Notes: a model not told the origin generated them from the letters alone. A stretch of 64,000 nucleotides of DNA from Mesorhizobium sp. Z1-4 (GCF_004000235.1 NZ_RCIO01000002.1:327501-391500), one strand, 5' to 3'; numbered from the stretch's first letter, positions 16,856 to 26,059 are shown. Program-made: numbers and translations.

Positions 16856-17569
16856 TCAGGTCCGGAACACGCTCAGGCCGAATTTCTTGGCGCGAACGAC
16901 GTTCTCGTAGACTTCGATGTTGGTTGCCATGTGCTCACGCATGGCGTTGTTGGCAGCATCGGCATCGCGCGCGGCGATGGCCTCGATGATACGCCGGTGC
17001 TGCTCGGAAAAATGCGCGCGGCGTTCGGGCTTGAGGGTCGATTTGCGCATCGTGCTCCACACGACCTGCTTGCGCATCTCATTCACCGTTTCGAACATCG
17101 CCAGAAGGATCTTGTTGCCTGCGGCACGCGCGATGGCGACATGCAGCTTTTCGTCCCAGACTTCGTAGATCTCGATATTGCGTGCGGCAGAACAGCGGCG
17201 ACCGATCGACTGGATTTCGGCAATCTGGCCCGGGTCCGCCCGAAGCGCGGCCATGGCCGCGAGCGCCGGTTCAATGGTGTGGCGCGCCTCGACGATCTCC
17301 ATAGGGTTGGAGCTGTCTATCAGCGGACGCAGGGCGGCGACATCGACGGCCGGCCGCGGGCCCACGAAAGTTCCCTTGCCGACATGGCGCCATATGCGTC
17401 CCTCTTTCTCAAGCTTTTCAAGCGCCTGCCGAGTTTGCCACCGGCTGGCGCCAAGCCGCTCCGAGAGTTCACGTTCGGTAGGCAGGCGTCCGCCTTCGGG
17501 CAGGCGCGCTTCCTCGATCAGGTCTGAAATTGCCTTGGCGATACCGTCCAAGTCTGCCCTCCATTGCAA
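16856..17569 (-). CDS. GntR-family regulator, FCD subfamily (GntR2)
   Basis: A 237-residue protein with an N-terminal winged helix (RLPTERELSERLGASRWQTR) and an FCD domain with the metal-site pattern (KLHVAIAR, EQHRRIIEAI, REHMATN). The best start is TTG 17569, as no ATG occurs before the DNA-binding domain. It faces the binding-protein gene at 17756 across an AT-rich 186-nt gap. It should control both the amidohydrolase/exporter operon and the divergent importer. Confidence 0.9.
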   Translation of the reverse strand: MQWRADLDGIAKAISDLIEEARLPEGGRLPTERELSERLGASRWQTRQALEKLEKEGRIWRHVGKGTFVGPRPAVDVAALRPLIDSSNPMEIVEARHTIEPALAAMAALRADPGQIAEIQSIGRRCSAARNIEIYEVWDEKLHVAIARAAGNKILLAMFETVNEMRKQVVWSTMRKSTLKPERRAHFSEQHRRIIEAIAARDADAANNAMREHMATNIEVYENVVRAKKFGLSVFRT

Positions 17570-17586
17570 CCAATTTTGAATTGCAA
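17564..17586. promoter_or_regulatory. Paired TTGCAA elements at the GntR2 promoter
   Basis: TTGCAA, itself a palindrome, occurs at 17564-17569 and 17581-17586, both within ATTGCAA, one and a half helical turns apart. The first overlaps the TTG start of gntR2, so bound protein would block its expression. The rest of the gap, to 17755, is AT-rich and holds TTGACT at about 17650 as a possible -35 for the importer. Confidence 0.4.
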
Positions 17587-17755
17587 GAAAACAGATATCA
17601 GAGAATATTCATTGATGTCAATAATTTAATGCCCAAAGAAAAAATGTGTTGACTCAAAAATTGCGATAAAGAACGTATTGTAAGGAATTGGCAGACGCTG
17701 ATCCAGCCCGGCTGGGGCGGGTGAGGCACAGATCGCTTGAATGGAGGAGAGCGCA

Positions 17756-18814
17756 ATGCGAATTCATGCAGTTACCACAATTGCAGCCGCCACAATGTGT
17801 GCATCGGTCGCGATAGCAGCCGCCGATACAATCACCGCGGTTAATAATGGCGGCACGGTGGGCGCGGCTCAGCACGAGGCGTTCTTCGTTCCCTTTGCCG
17901 AAACGCGCGGCCACACCGTCGTCGAAGACACTTTCAACCAGGAGCTGGCCAAGCTGCGTTCGCAGGTCGAGACCGGCAATCTCGTCTGGGACGTCGTCAG
18001 CGTAACCGCGATCAACGAGGCTACCGCCTGCGAGGAGGGCCTGCTGGAGCGCATCGACTGGGCCGAACTGCTCGACGTCGAGGACTTCAAGGGCGCTGGC
18101 GGCTTCGGCGAGTGCGGCGTGCCCAACAACCTGGTGTCGGGCGGGCTTGTCTACGATGCAGACGTCATTGATCCGGCAGATGCTCCGCGCACGTGGGCCG
18201 ACTTCTGGAACGTTGAAAGGTGGCCGGGCAAGCGCGGCATGCTCTATCGTGCCGAGCAGACCCTCGAGGTGGCGCTGATGGCCGATGGCGTGCCGCCGCA
18301 GGATGTCATGAAGGTGCTGGCCGCGGAAGGCGGCGTGGAGCGCGCCTTTGCCAAGCTCGAAGAGCTCAAGCCGCACATCATGTGGTGGAAAAGCGGCGAC
18401 GAATCCATGCAGAACATCCTTTCGGGTGAAGTCGTGATGACGTTTGCCTGGAACGGGCGTGTTGCGACCGCCAACAAATCGAACGACCGCAACCTGGCGA
18501 TCGTGTTCGATGCCGGCCATGTTTCGGGCAGCCAGTACTTCGCTGTCATGAAAGGCTCACCGAATCTCGAACTGGCGAAAGAGCTGATTGTCTATTCGTC
18601 ATCGCCCGAAGCGCAGGCACAGTATTCCCGCCGGATCGATTATGCACCGGCCAATGCGAAGGCATTCAGCTTTCTGACCGAAGAGGAACTGGCGACCCTG
18701 CCGCGCGACCATCTCGACAAGGCGTCATTCCAGAACGGCAAGCTCTACCTCAACTTCTGGCTCGACAATGGCGACACGCTTCTTCAGCGCTTCCTGAGGT
18801 TTGCCGCTCAATAG
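17756..18814 (+). CDS. ABC substrate-binding protein, spermidine/putrescine type (first of tandem pair)
   Basis: A 352-residue periplasmic binding protein of the PotD-like group, with a signal peptide of about 24 residues ending AIAAA before DTITAVNN. Typical blocks follow: FNQELAKLRSQVETGNLVWD, WADFWNVERWPGKRG and MWWKSGDESMQ. GGAGGA at 17743-17748 sets the start at ATG 17756. It is the first gene of an importer operon ending at 24615. The next gene is a clear paralogue, so the operon makes two receptors for one channel. Confidence 0.93.
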   Translation: MRIHAVTTIAAATMCASVAIAAADTITAVNNGGTVGAAQHEAFFVPFAETRGHTVVEDTFNQELAKLRSQVETGNLVWDVVSVTAINEATACEEGLLERIDWAELLDVEDFKGAGGFGECGVPNNLVSGGLVYDADVIDPADAPRTWADFWNVERWPGKRGMLYRAEQTLEVALMADGVPPQDVMKVLAAEGGVERAFAKLEELKPHIMWWKSGDESMQNILSGEVVMTFAWNGRVATANKSNDRNLAIVFDAGHVSGSQYFAVMKGSPNLELAKELIVYSSSPEAQAQYSRRIDYAPANAKAFSFLTEEELATLPRDHLDKASFQNGKLYLNFWLDNGDTLLQRFLRFAAQ

Positions 18815-18846
18815 CATTCATCATCCAGCAATCCCGGGAGGAAACC

Positions 18847-19914
18847 ATGGACAAGACAAGAAAAGGCTTGGCTGCAACCGTCGCCTTTACCCTTGCGATC
18901 GCAGTATCCCACTACGCTTCGGCGGAAAGCATCACGGTCGTCAATCAGGGCGGCTCGCCCGGCGACGCGCAAAAGGTCGCTGTATTCGACCCGTTTACCG
19001 AAGAAACCGGTATCGAGATTCTGGTCGACACATACAATCAGGAGCTGGCGAAGATCCGGGCTCAGGTCGAAACAGGGAACCTGATCTGGGATGTGGCGAG
19101 TGTGCATTCGCTGAACGATGCGATCGGCTGCGACGAAGGGCTCCTGGAGCCCATCGACTGGGCCGAGCATATCGACGAATCGAAATTCGAGGCCGTGGGC
19201 GGCTTCACGGATTGCGGGGCGCCTTACCTCGTTTCGCCTGGTGCGCTTGTCTACGATGCCGACCGCTGGCAGGGCGATATGGTGCCGCGCTCCTGGGCCG
19301 ATTTCTGGAATGTCGAGAAGTGGCCCGGCAAACGGGCGCTTCCGTTCCAGCCCGACCAGGTGCTCGAAATCGCGCTTATGTCAGACGGCGTTGCGCCGCG
19401 CGACGTGCCCAAGGTACTGGCGGCGCCGGGTGGCGTGGACCGGGCTTTCGCTCAGCTGGAGAAAATCAAGCCGCATGTCCTGTGGTGGAAGAGCGGCGAT
19501 GAATCGATGCAGCTCCTGCTCACCAATGAAGTGGTCATGGGCTATGGCTGGCAGGGGCGGGTCAATGTCGCCAATCGCTCCAGCGGCAGAAACCTCAAGA
19601 TCGTCTGGGAAGCAGGTTACACGTCAGCGGTAATTTATCTGGCTGTGATGGCCGGCTCGCCCAAGGTCGAACAGGCTATCGAGCTCGTCAAATATTCGCT
19701 GGAAGCACAATCGCAGGCCCGATATGCCGAAATCATGGGTTATCCGCCGGCGAATGTGGATTCCTATGCCATGTTGTCGGACGAGAACCGCGCAAACCAG
19801 CCGACCGAGTATCTGGATCGCGGCATGATGCAGGCCGGCAGCCTTTATATCGGCTTCTGGCGTGACAATGGCGACAGCATCCGCCAGCGCTTTTCCACCT
19901 TCACCGCGCGCTGA
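18847..19914 (+). CDS. ABC substrate-binding protein, spermidine/putrescine type (second of tandem pair)
   Basis: A 355-residue paralogue of the preceding protein, more than half identical by eye, sharing YNQELAKIRAQVETGNLIWD, WADFWNVEKWPGKRA and LWWKSGDESMQ. A signal peptide of about 27 residues ends YASAE. GGGAGGA lies just upstream of the ATG. The tandem arose by gene duplication. Divergence is clear at the N-terminus of the mature protein and around the tyrosine-rich C-terminal third, which may reflect different ligands. Confidence 0.93.
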   Translation: MDKTRKGLAATVAFTLAIAVSHYASAESITVVNQGGSPGDAQKVAVFDPFTEETGIEILVDTYNQELAKIRAQVETGNLIWDVASVHSLNDAIGCDEGLLEPIDWAEHIDESKFEAVGGFTDCGAPYLVSPGALVYDADRWQGDMVPRSWADFWNVEKWPGKRALPFQPDQVLEIALMSDGVAPRDVPKVLAAPGGVDRAFAQLEKIKPHVLWWKSGDESMQLLLTNEVVMGYGWQGRVNVANRSSGRNLKIVWEAGYTSAVIYLAVMAGSPKVEQAIELVKYSLEAQSQARYAEIMGYPPANVDSYAMLSDENRANQPTEYLDRGMMQAGSLYIGFWRDNGDSIRQRFSTFTAR

Positions 19915-19925
19915 GAGCCCGTAAG

Positions 19926-21176
19926 ATGAGTGCCACGACGACCTTCGCCGAGACCGGGCAGGTACCCCGGCGGCTCCGCACGCTGGTTCGCCGTGCCGAA
20001 CGCCAGCATCTCACCAAGATGCTGGCACTGATGGCGCCAAGCGTTGTGTTCGTGGCACTCCTCTTCGTTGTCCCGATTGCGTTGTTTCTGTTTCGCAGCG
20101 TCGACAATGTCGAGATACCCAAATACCTCCCCAACACCGTTGCCGAAATCGGCCAGTGGCATGAAGGCGAACTGCCTCCGGAGGGTGTGTATCGGGCTCT
20201 CACCGAGGATCTGATCGCGCTGAAAGGCGAGCCGGAGGCCGCAGTACTGGGCCGGCGTCTCAATTATTCGGTTCCCGGGTTCCGGGGGCTGGTGACACGC
20301 ACGGTGCGTCAGCTTCCCGACACGGTTCCGGCCTCCGCCCGCGAGCTGCTCGCAGGCATCGATGAACGGTGGCTCGATCCGGTCTACTGGGCGACGCTGA
20401 AACAGCAGTCCGGCCGGATTACCGACTTCTACCTCCTGTCTGCGATGGACCTTAAGCGCGGCGCCGACGGTGCGATCACCCAGGTCGATGAAACGCAGGC
20501 CGTGTTTCTCTCTCTGTACGGCCGTACGCTCTACACAAGCGTCGGCGTGACCGTGATCTGCCTGCTGATCGGCTACCCGGTTGCCGCGGTAATGGCATCT
20601 GCGGGCCCAGCAGCCGCCAACTGGCTGCTTATGCTTGTCCTGGTGCCCTTCTGGACGTCGCTCCTGGTGCGAACGACCGCGTGGGTCGTGCTTCTTCAGA
20701 CGGAAGGTCTGGTCAACAAGATACTCATTTATCTGGGCATCATAAACGAGCCGCTCAGCCTGATGTTCAACACCGCGGGTGTGTTCATCGCGATGGTTCA
20801 CGTGCTGCTGCCCTACATGATCCTGCCGCTTTACAGCGTGATGAAAGGCGTGTCTCCGGTCCATCTTCGGGCCGCATCCTCCCTCGGCGCGCCGCCCGTG
20901 ACGGTATTTCGGACCGTCTACCTGCCGCTTACAATTCCGGGCATTGCGGCCGGGTGCACGCTGGTATTCGTGCTCTCCGTCGGGTTCTACGTCACGCCCG
21001 CGCTGGTCGGCGGACCGAGCGACCAGATGATCGGGTATTTCATCGCCTACTTCACCAACTCGGCGGTGAACTGGGGACTGGCATCCGCGCTCGGAGCATT
21101 CCTGATCCTCGTCATTGCCGTCATCTATCTGGTGCTCGGCAAGGTCGTTGGCTTCGACAAGCTGAGGGTACGATGA
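19926..21176 (+). CDS. ABC importer permease PotB-like, with a large periplasmic insertion
   Basis: A 416-residue permease. One hydrophobic helix (about 38-60) is followed by roughly 120 polar residues (about 62-185) before the next helix; ordinary PotB proteins are about 290-310 residues. The permease core follows with the EAA loop AASSLGAPPVTVFRTVYLPL. The insertion has no recognised motif and is expected on the periplasmic side, where it could touch the two binding proteins. It overlaps the PotC-like gene by 4 nt. Confidence 0.92.
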   Translation: MSATTTFAETGQVPRRLRTLVRRAERQHLTKMLALMAPSVVFVALLFVVPIALFLFRSVDNVEIPKYLPNTVAEIGQWHEGELPPEGVYRALTEDLIALKGEPEAAVLGRRLNYSVPGFRGLVTRTVRQLPDTVPASARELLAGIDERWLDPVYWATLKQQSGRITDFYLLSAMDLKRGADGAITQVDETQAVFLSLYGRTLYTSVGVTVICLLIGYPVAAVMASAGPAAANWLLMLVLVPFWTSLLVRTTAWVVLLQTEGLVNKILIYLGIINEPLSLMFNTAGVFIAMVHVLLPYMILPLYSVMKGVSPVHLRAASSLGAPPVTVFRTVYLPLTIPGIAAGCTLVFVLSVGFYVTPALVGGPSDQMIGYFIAYFTNSAVNWGLASALGAFLILVIAVIYLVLGKVVGFDKLRVR

Positions 21177-22003
21177 TGCAGAACTTTCGCCGGCGGGCAG
21201 GGCGCGGCAGCCTTTGGCAACTTGCACTGCGGGTCTTCGTTGGACTGGTGCTGGCCTATCTGGTGCTGCCCATTCTGGTTGTGATCCCGCTCTCGTTCAC
21301 TGCGGGGCAGCTGCTGGTATTTCCGATCCCGGGCTATTCGCTGCAGTGGTACGAGGATTTCTTCACCAATCCGCTGTGGACCGGCGCGCTGTGGAACAGT
21401 GTGATGATCGGCGTGGCGACCACCATCCTTGCAACGATCCTGGGCACGCTGGCGGCACTTGGACTGCACGGATCCAAGTTCAGGCTCAAACCGGTGGTCG
21501 TGGCTCTTCTGATCACGCCGCTTGCCGCTCCGGTCGTCATCGTGGCGGTGGCAACCTTCTATTTCTTCGCCTCGATCAATCTCGTCGGAACATATCTCGG
21601 CGTGATCCTGGCCCACACATTGCTGGCACTGCCCTTCGTCGTCATTACGGTTACAGCGACCCTGCAGGGCTTCGACACGAACCTGACGCGGGCCGGTGCA
21701 AGCCTCGGTGCCACACCGGTTCACGTGTTTCGCACCGTCACGCTGCCGATTATCTCACCGGGGATCATTTCCGGCGCTCTGTTCGCATTCGTGACGTCCT
21801 TCGACGAAATCGTCGTGGCGCTGTTTGTGGCGAGCCCGCAGCAGCGGACGCTTCCGCGCCAGATATTCAGCGGCGTGAGCGAAAGCATCAGCCCGACAAT
21901 CATGGCAGCCGCGGTGGTGCTGCTGGTGATTTCGCTTGGGCTGATGATCGTCATGGAACTTCTGCGCCGCCGCAGCGAGCGGCTGGTCGGGCGCGCACGG
22001 TAG
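21173..22003 (+). CDS. ABC importer permease PotC-like
   Basis: A 276-residue inner-membrane permease of about six helices. The EAA loop is RAGASLGATPVHVFRTVTLP, and the terminal segment before the basic tail (LLRRRSERLVGRAR) is typical for PotC. The start is ATG 21173, or the adjacent ATG at 21176, overlapping the potB stop. It pairs with the preceding permease to form the channel. Confidence 0.93.
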   Translation: MMQNFRRRAGRGSLWQLALRVFVGLVLAYLVLPILVVIPLSFTAGQLLVFPIPGYSLQWYEDFFTNPLWTGALWNSVMIGVATTILATILGTLAALGLHGSKFRLKPVVVALLITPLAAPVVIVAVATFYFFASINLVGTYLGVILAHTLLALPFVVITVTATLQGFDTNLTRAGASLGATPVHVFRTVTLPIISPGIISGALFAFVTSFDEIVVALFVASPQQRTLPRQIFSGVSESISPTIMAAAVVLLVISLGLMIVMELLRRRSERLVGRAR

Positions 22004-22014
22004 CAACAGAATTT

Positions 22015-23496
22015 ATGGAAACTGGCATGGCATCTGAACAGGAAACGATTGCGATTAGCGGCGGCACGGTCATTGCGCACAATGGCGACGGCCATGGGAT
22101 GATCGAAGACGGTATTGTGGTCATTCAAGACGACCGCATCGTCCATGTCGGCGCGTCGTGGGATGGGAAGGCCAGCCGTACAATCGACGCGCGCGGCAAG
22201 CTCGTCATTCCCGGCCAGGTCAGCACTCACGCACATGTTGGCGCTCACGAGGCGCAGCGAGCCCTGGTCGATACCGGGCAACGCGAGTTTATCCGGTCGA
22301 GTTTCCTGCACTTTCTGCCGGCACGCCGCTCGGGCCAACCGGGCATCGCTTCGCAGCAGGACTTTCGCGCGTCACTGCGTTTCGGCTTTTCGGCATTGCT
22401 GCGCCACGGTGTGACGACCGTCCTCGCATTTGCTCCGGAAGGACCGGATGAAGGCCGTGCGATGATCGAAGTAGCCGAAGAATCCGGCATAAGGCTGTTC
22501 TGGGCGCCCATCGTGACCGGCGGGCGGTATTGGCTTGAAGACAGCGGAAAGGTCACCCGCGAACTCGACGAAGAGGCCGGCCTTGCATCGCTGAAACGCG
22601 CCGCTCAGTTCATCGAACGCCATGCGGGCGCGATGGACGGGCGGCTCAACGGCGTTATCGCGCTCGACGAATATTACGTTTCCACGCCGCGCTTGCGGCG
22701 CGAGGCCAAAGCCGTGGCGCGCTCGCTCGGCGTTCCCTTCACGATGCACTTCCTCGAACAGCACCGGGAGTTTTTCGAGACCGTCTCGGAAACCGGGCGC
22801 ACGCCGGTGCAATGCCTCGCGGAAGAAGGGGTGCTCGATCCCTCAACTCTTCTGGCGCATTGCGTCTACATCGGTTCGCACAGCCTCGTCGGTTATCCGA
22901 TTGCCGACGATATCCATATCCTGGGCGAACACGGTACGGCCGTCGCCCATTCGCCGGTCGCCTTCTCGCGGCGCGGCATGATGCTGGAAAGTTTCGACCG
23001 ATACCGCCGGGCCGGTATCAATGTAGCCCTGGCAACGGATACCTATCCGCTGGATATGTTTGCGGAGATGCGCGCTGCCTCGACAGCGTGCAAGGCGGCG
23101 GACCGGAATTTCGAGGCGGCACCGGCAGGTGCTGTCTTCGAGGCGAGCAACGTTTCCGGAGCAAAGGCGCTGGGCTGTCCCGATATCGGCCGCATAGCTG
23201 CCGGCGCAAAGGCCGACATCGTGATCGTCGACACCGGAAATCTGAGCTTCGGCGTCAATCCCGATCCAATTCGCGCCCTGGTTCATCTGGCAGCGCCCGG
23301 CATGGTCGATACGGTAATCGTCGATGGCCGCGTGGTGGTCGCCGACAAGAAGTTGTCGAATGTCGACGAAAGCGCCCTGCTTGAGGAAGTCCGCATGTCG
23401 AGCGAGCGGATGTGGCAGCACTACAGCGTATATCATCCCAGCGGACAGACGCTCGCAGAGCGCTTTCCCGCGGCATTACCTCATTGGACGGAGTGA
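22015..23496 (+). CDS. Amidohydrolase (second, deaminase/chlorohydrolase-like)
   Basis: A 493-residue metal-dependent amidohydrolase. Metal ligands appear as STHAHV (about 70-75), FTMHFLEQHREF, LLAHCVYI and LATDTYPLDMF. The start is ATG 22015; an internal ATG at 22027 is possible. It lies 11 nt after the potC-like gene and 3 nt before the potA-like gene, so it is an integral part of the importer operon. This is strong evidence that it acts on the imported compound or its first product. It is homologous in fold, not closely similar, to the enzyme at 15418. Confidence 0.9.
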   Translation: METGMASEQETIAISGGTVIAHNGDGHGMIEDGIVVIQDDRIVHVGASWDGKASRTIDARGKLVIPGQVSTHAHVGAHEAQRALVDTGQREFIRSSFLHFLPARRSGQPGIASQQDFRASLRFGFSALLRHGVTTVLAFAPEGPDEGRAMIEVAEESGIRLFWAPIVTGGRYWLEDSGKVTRELDEEAGLASLKRAAQFIERHAGAMDGRLNGVIALDEYYVSTPRLRREAKAVARSLGVPFTMHFLEQHREFFETVSETGRTPVQCLAEEGVLDPSTLLAHCVYIGSHSLVGYPIADDIHILGEHGTAVAHSPVAFSRRGMMLESFDRYRRAGINVALATDTYPLDMFAEMRAASTACKAADRNFEAAPAGAVFEASNVSGAKALGCPDIGRIAAGAKADIVIVDTGNLSFGVNPDPIRALVHLAAPGMVDTVIVDGRVVVADKKLSNVDESALLEEVRMSSERMWQHYSVYHPSGQTLAERFPAALPHWTE

Positions 23497-23499
23497 ACA

Positions 23500-24615
23500 T
23501 TGAACGCGATCGCTTCCATACCCGGCAAGAGCCAGATTGAAGACCCGATCGTACGCTTTTCGGGAGTCCGAAAGAGCTATGATGGCGAAACGCTGGTTGT
23601 GCGGGATCTGAATCTCGACATCGTCAGGGGTGAATTCCTGACGCTGCTGGGGCCATCCGGCTCAGGCAAGACCACGAGCCTGATGATGCTTGCCGGGTTC
23701 GAGGCGCCGACGGAAGGCACGATCTCCATCGACGGCAAGGACGTCACGGCGCTGCCGCCTCACCGGCGCGGTATCGGCGTCGTTTTCCAGAACTATGCGC
23801 TGTTCCCGCACATGACGATCGGCCAGAACGTCGGCTATCCGCTGCGGGTGCGCGGAACGGCGCAGGCCGAGATCGACAAGCGGGTGATGGAAGCGCTCGA
23901 AATGGTGGAGCTCGGAGCCTTTGGCGACAGACGCCCTGCGCAGTTGTCCGGCGGCCAGCAGCAGCGCGCCGCGCTTGCGAGGGCGCTTGTGTTCAGGCCC
24001 GACCTTGTTCTTCTGGACGAGCCTCTCGGCGCGCTCGACAAGCAGCTGCGCGAGCAGATGCAGTACGAGCTGAAACGCCTCCACGAGGAACTCAAGGTCA
24101 CCATGGTCTACGTCACGCACGACCAGACCGAGGCGCTGACGATGTCAGACCGCATCGCCGTTTTCAATGACGGACGAATTCAGCAACTCGCACGCCCCGC
24201 GGACCTCTACGAGAACCCGCAGAATGCGTTTGTCGCCGAGTTTGTGGGCGAGAACAACAGGCTGTCCGGCACCGTTACCGGCGTGAGCGCGAATTCGGTC
24301 CAGATCGATGTCGGCGGTGGGGCGGTCGTGAAAGCACGCACCGCGGGCAGCTTCTCCAAGGGCGACAAGGCGGTCCTTTCCCTGCGTCCGGAGCGTGTCG
24401 CGGTGGCGCAGACGGGCAAATGGGAAAACGACTTCACGGTGGAGATCGACAAGGTCGTTTACCTCGGTGATATCAACCGGCTCCTGCTGCGTTTTGCCGG
24501 CGGCAGCGAATTCGCCGTCAGGGTCGCTAATGTTGGGTCGGGTCCGGTCTACAAGCGCGGCGACAGTGTGCGCGTTGCGTGGCGGCAGGCGGACTGCCTG
24601 GCGTTTCCGGCCTAA
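23500..24615 (+). CDS. ABC importer ATP-binding protein PotA-like
   Basis: A 371-residue ATPase with Walker A GPSGSGKTT, signature LSGGQQQRAALARAL, Walker B LVLLDEPLGALD and H-loop YVTHDQTEAL. A C-terminal TOBE domain lies at about 280-365. The best start is TTG 23500 with ACGGAG upstream. It is placed at the end of the operon, after the amidohydrolase, rather than beside the permeases. Confidence 0.94.
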   Translation: MNAIASIPGKSQIEDPIVRFSGVRKSYDGETLVVRDLNLDIVRGEFLTLLGPSGSGKTTSLMMLAGFEAPTEGTISIDGKDVTALPPHRRGIGVVFQNYALFPHMTIGQNVGYPLRVRGTAQAEIDKRVMEALEMVELGAFGDRRPAQLSGGQQQRAALARALVFRPDLVLLDEPLGALDKQLREQMQYELKRLHEELKVTMVYVTHDQTEALTMSDRIAVFNDGRIQQLARPADLYENPQNAFVAEFVGENNRLSGTVTGVSANSVQIDVGGGAVVKARTAGSFSKGDKAVLSLRPERVAVAQTGKWENDFTVEIDKVVYLGDINRLLLRFAGGSEFAVRVANVGSGPVYKRGDSVRVAWRQADCLAFPA

Positions 24616-24678
24616 AGACCGGCGGACGGGATGCGCTGGAGGCGGACTGCCTTTTGCACCCGTACGATACAGCGTTGA

Positions 24679-25806
24679 TCAGGCGGTGTCCTGCAGCAGG
24701 CCTATCAGCCTGTCCGTGGCCTCGGCGCTTGTCATGTGCCCTGGCGAAAGCCGCAGGATTGCGCCGCGATTGTCCGCATAGAGTTGATGCCGGCGCAGCT
24801 GCGGGATCAGCTGCCGCGCTGCCTCCACCGACCGCAACTTGATCATGACGCTGCCGCCGCGTTGCGCCTCTTCACGCGGGGTGACAAGGCCAAGGCGAAG
24901 ATCGTCGGCGGCTGCGATCAGTTTGCCGGTGAGTGCGCGGTTGTGTGCAAGCAGTCCGGCCTTGTCCATTTCGGCGTGCCAGTGCAGCGCCGGCACCGTC
25001 GCCGCCGCCGCCACGATGCCCGGCGTTCCGTTGTCGAACCGACGGATGTCGGGGGCGTAGGCGAAGCGGTCAATGTCCCAATTGAAGGGATCGTCCTGGC
25101 TGAACCAGCCGCGCAATTGCGGCTGGCAGCTGTCGATCAGCTCCGGGCGCACATAAAGTATGCCCGCGCCAGGGGCGCCGCACATCCATTTCAGACTTGT
25201 CGAGAGGACGAAATCGACTGCCGGTGCATCGACGGCGAAGGGCAGCAACCCGGCTGCCTGGGTGATGTCGACGCCAACGAGGCTGCCCATCGCCCTGCCG
25301 TGTGCCGCGAGGGTCGTCATGTCGGCCTTGCGGGATGAGGTGGAGCTGACCCAGGTCACCAAAGCAAGCGCGACGTCTCGATCCCATTTCGCGATCATGT
25401 CCTCGTCTTCGACCCATGATGCGCCCTGGCGCAATTGCACGGTTTCGAGTTTGAAGCCCAACCGTTCCTGGAGGCCTGAAAGCAGGAAGTGGTTCGACGG
25501 GAAGCAATCGGCCGCGACAAGCACCTTGCGGCCGCGCAGATAGTCGTCCGGCAGAGACGTGACCAGCATGTGCAGGCCCTGCGTGACATTTTCGCAGGTC
25601 GTCACGGTGTTCTCGGCGGCGCCGATCAATCTGCGCCACAGATCAACGAACTCTGCCCGGCGCGAAAGCAGATATGTCCACTGATCGTCATCCGCGCGGC
25701 CCCAGACCGAGGCGAACTCGCTCATCGCGGCGGCAAAGTCTGCCGATTTGGCCGGGTACTGGCCAATCGAGTGGTAGAGAAAATAGCCGCCGTTTTCAGA
25801 GGACAT
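24679..25806 (-). CDS. Kynureninase-like / class V aminotransferase-fold PLP enzyme
   Basis: A 375-residue fold-type-I PLP enzyme. The PLP-anchoring lysine is Lys206 in STSLKWMCG, with Asp180 in GVDITQAAG binding the pyridine nitrogen, an arrangement close to kynureninase (GxPGA follows the lysine). Start ATG 25806 has AGGA upstream; an in-frame upstream extension is basic and not family-like. It diverges from gntR3 with two operators in between. Kynureninases split kynurenine to anthranilate and alanine; other members are lyases, so the substrate is open. Confidence 0.85.
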   Translation of the reverse strand: MSSENGGYFLYHSIGQYPAKSADFAAAMSEFASVWGRADDDQWTYLLSRRAEFVDLWRRLIGAAENTVTTCENVTQGLHMLVTSLPDDYLRGRKVLVAADCFPSNHFLLSGLQERLGFKLETVQLRQGASWVEDEDMIAKWDRDVALALVTWVSSTSSRKADMTTLAAHGRAMGSLVGVDITQAAGLLPFAVDAPAVDFVLSTSLKWMCGAPGAGILYVRPELIDSCQPQLRGWFSQDDPFNWDIDRFAYAPDIRRFDNGTPGIVAAAATVPALHWHAEMDKAGLLAHNRALTGKLIAAADDLRLGLVTPREEAQRGGSVMIKLRSVEAARQLIPQLRRHQLYADNRGAILRLSPGHMTSAEATDRLIGLLQDTA

Positions 25807-25910
25807 GGACGATCCTGCTTTGATGTCCGCCGGCTGAACCTGACCTTTGACGGATATGTGGTGATTGGGCCGGGCCAACGACCGGCAACTCGATTGACGT
25901 GCGCTGCCGT

Positions 25911-25922
25911 ATCGTATACGGA
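25911..25922. promoter_or_regulatory. GntR-type operator, CGTATACG copy 1
   Basis: ATCGTATACGGA contains the self-complementary CGTATACG core typical of FCD-GntR sites (GTATAC centre). It lies 105 nt upstream of the PLP-enzyme start. It is the exact reverse complement of the site at 26007-26018. Confidence 0.75.
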
Positions 25923-26006
25923 TTTCAATATGCTTCAAGCTTAAAGGAATTTCAGGTGCGAGAAACTTTGGCCTTGAGCCGGCAAGCTGACATGCGGATT
26001 GAAGTT

Positions 26007-26018
26007 TCCGTATACGAT
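26007..26018. promoter_or_regulatory. GntR-type operator, CGTATACG copy 2
   Basis: TCCGTATACGAT is the reverse complement of copy 1, with centres 96 nt apart. It lies 41 nt upstream of the preferred gntR3 start. The mirror-image pair in a divergent promoter suggests one site per promoter, or looping between them. Confidence 0.75.
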
Positions 26019-26059
26019 TTTTGCCATGCCGGACCGTTGGGCGTGCCTGGGACCAAGCT

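Noticed and set aside
19845-21227. Minus-strand open frame of 460 codons opposite the potB-like gene
   Set aside because: It is antisense to a convincing permease; its His/Gln/Arg-rich translation is typical of the opposite strand of GC-rich genes.
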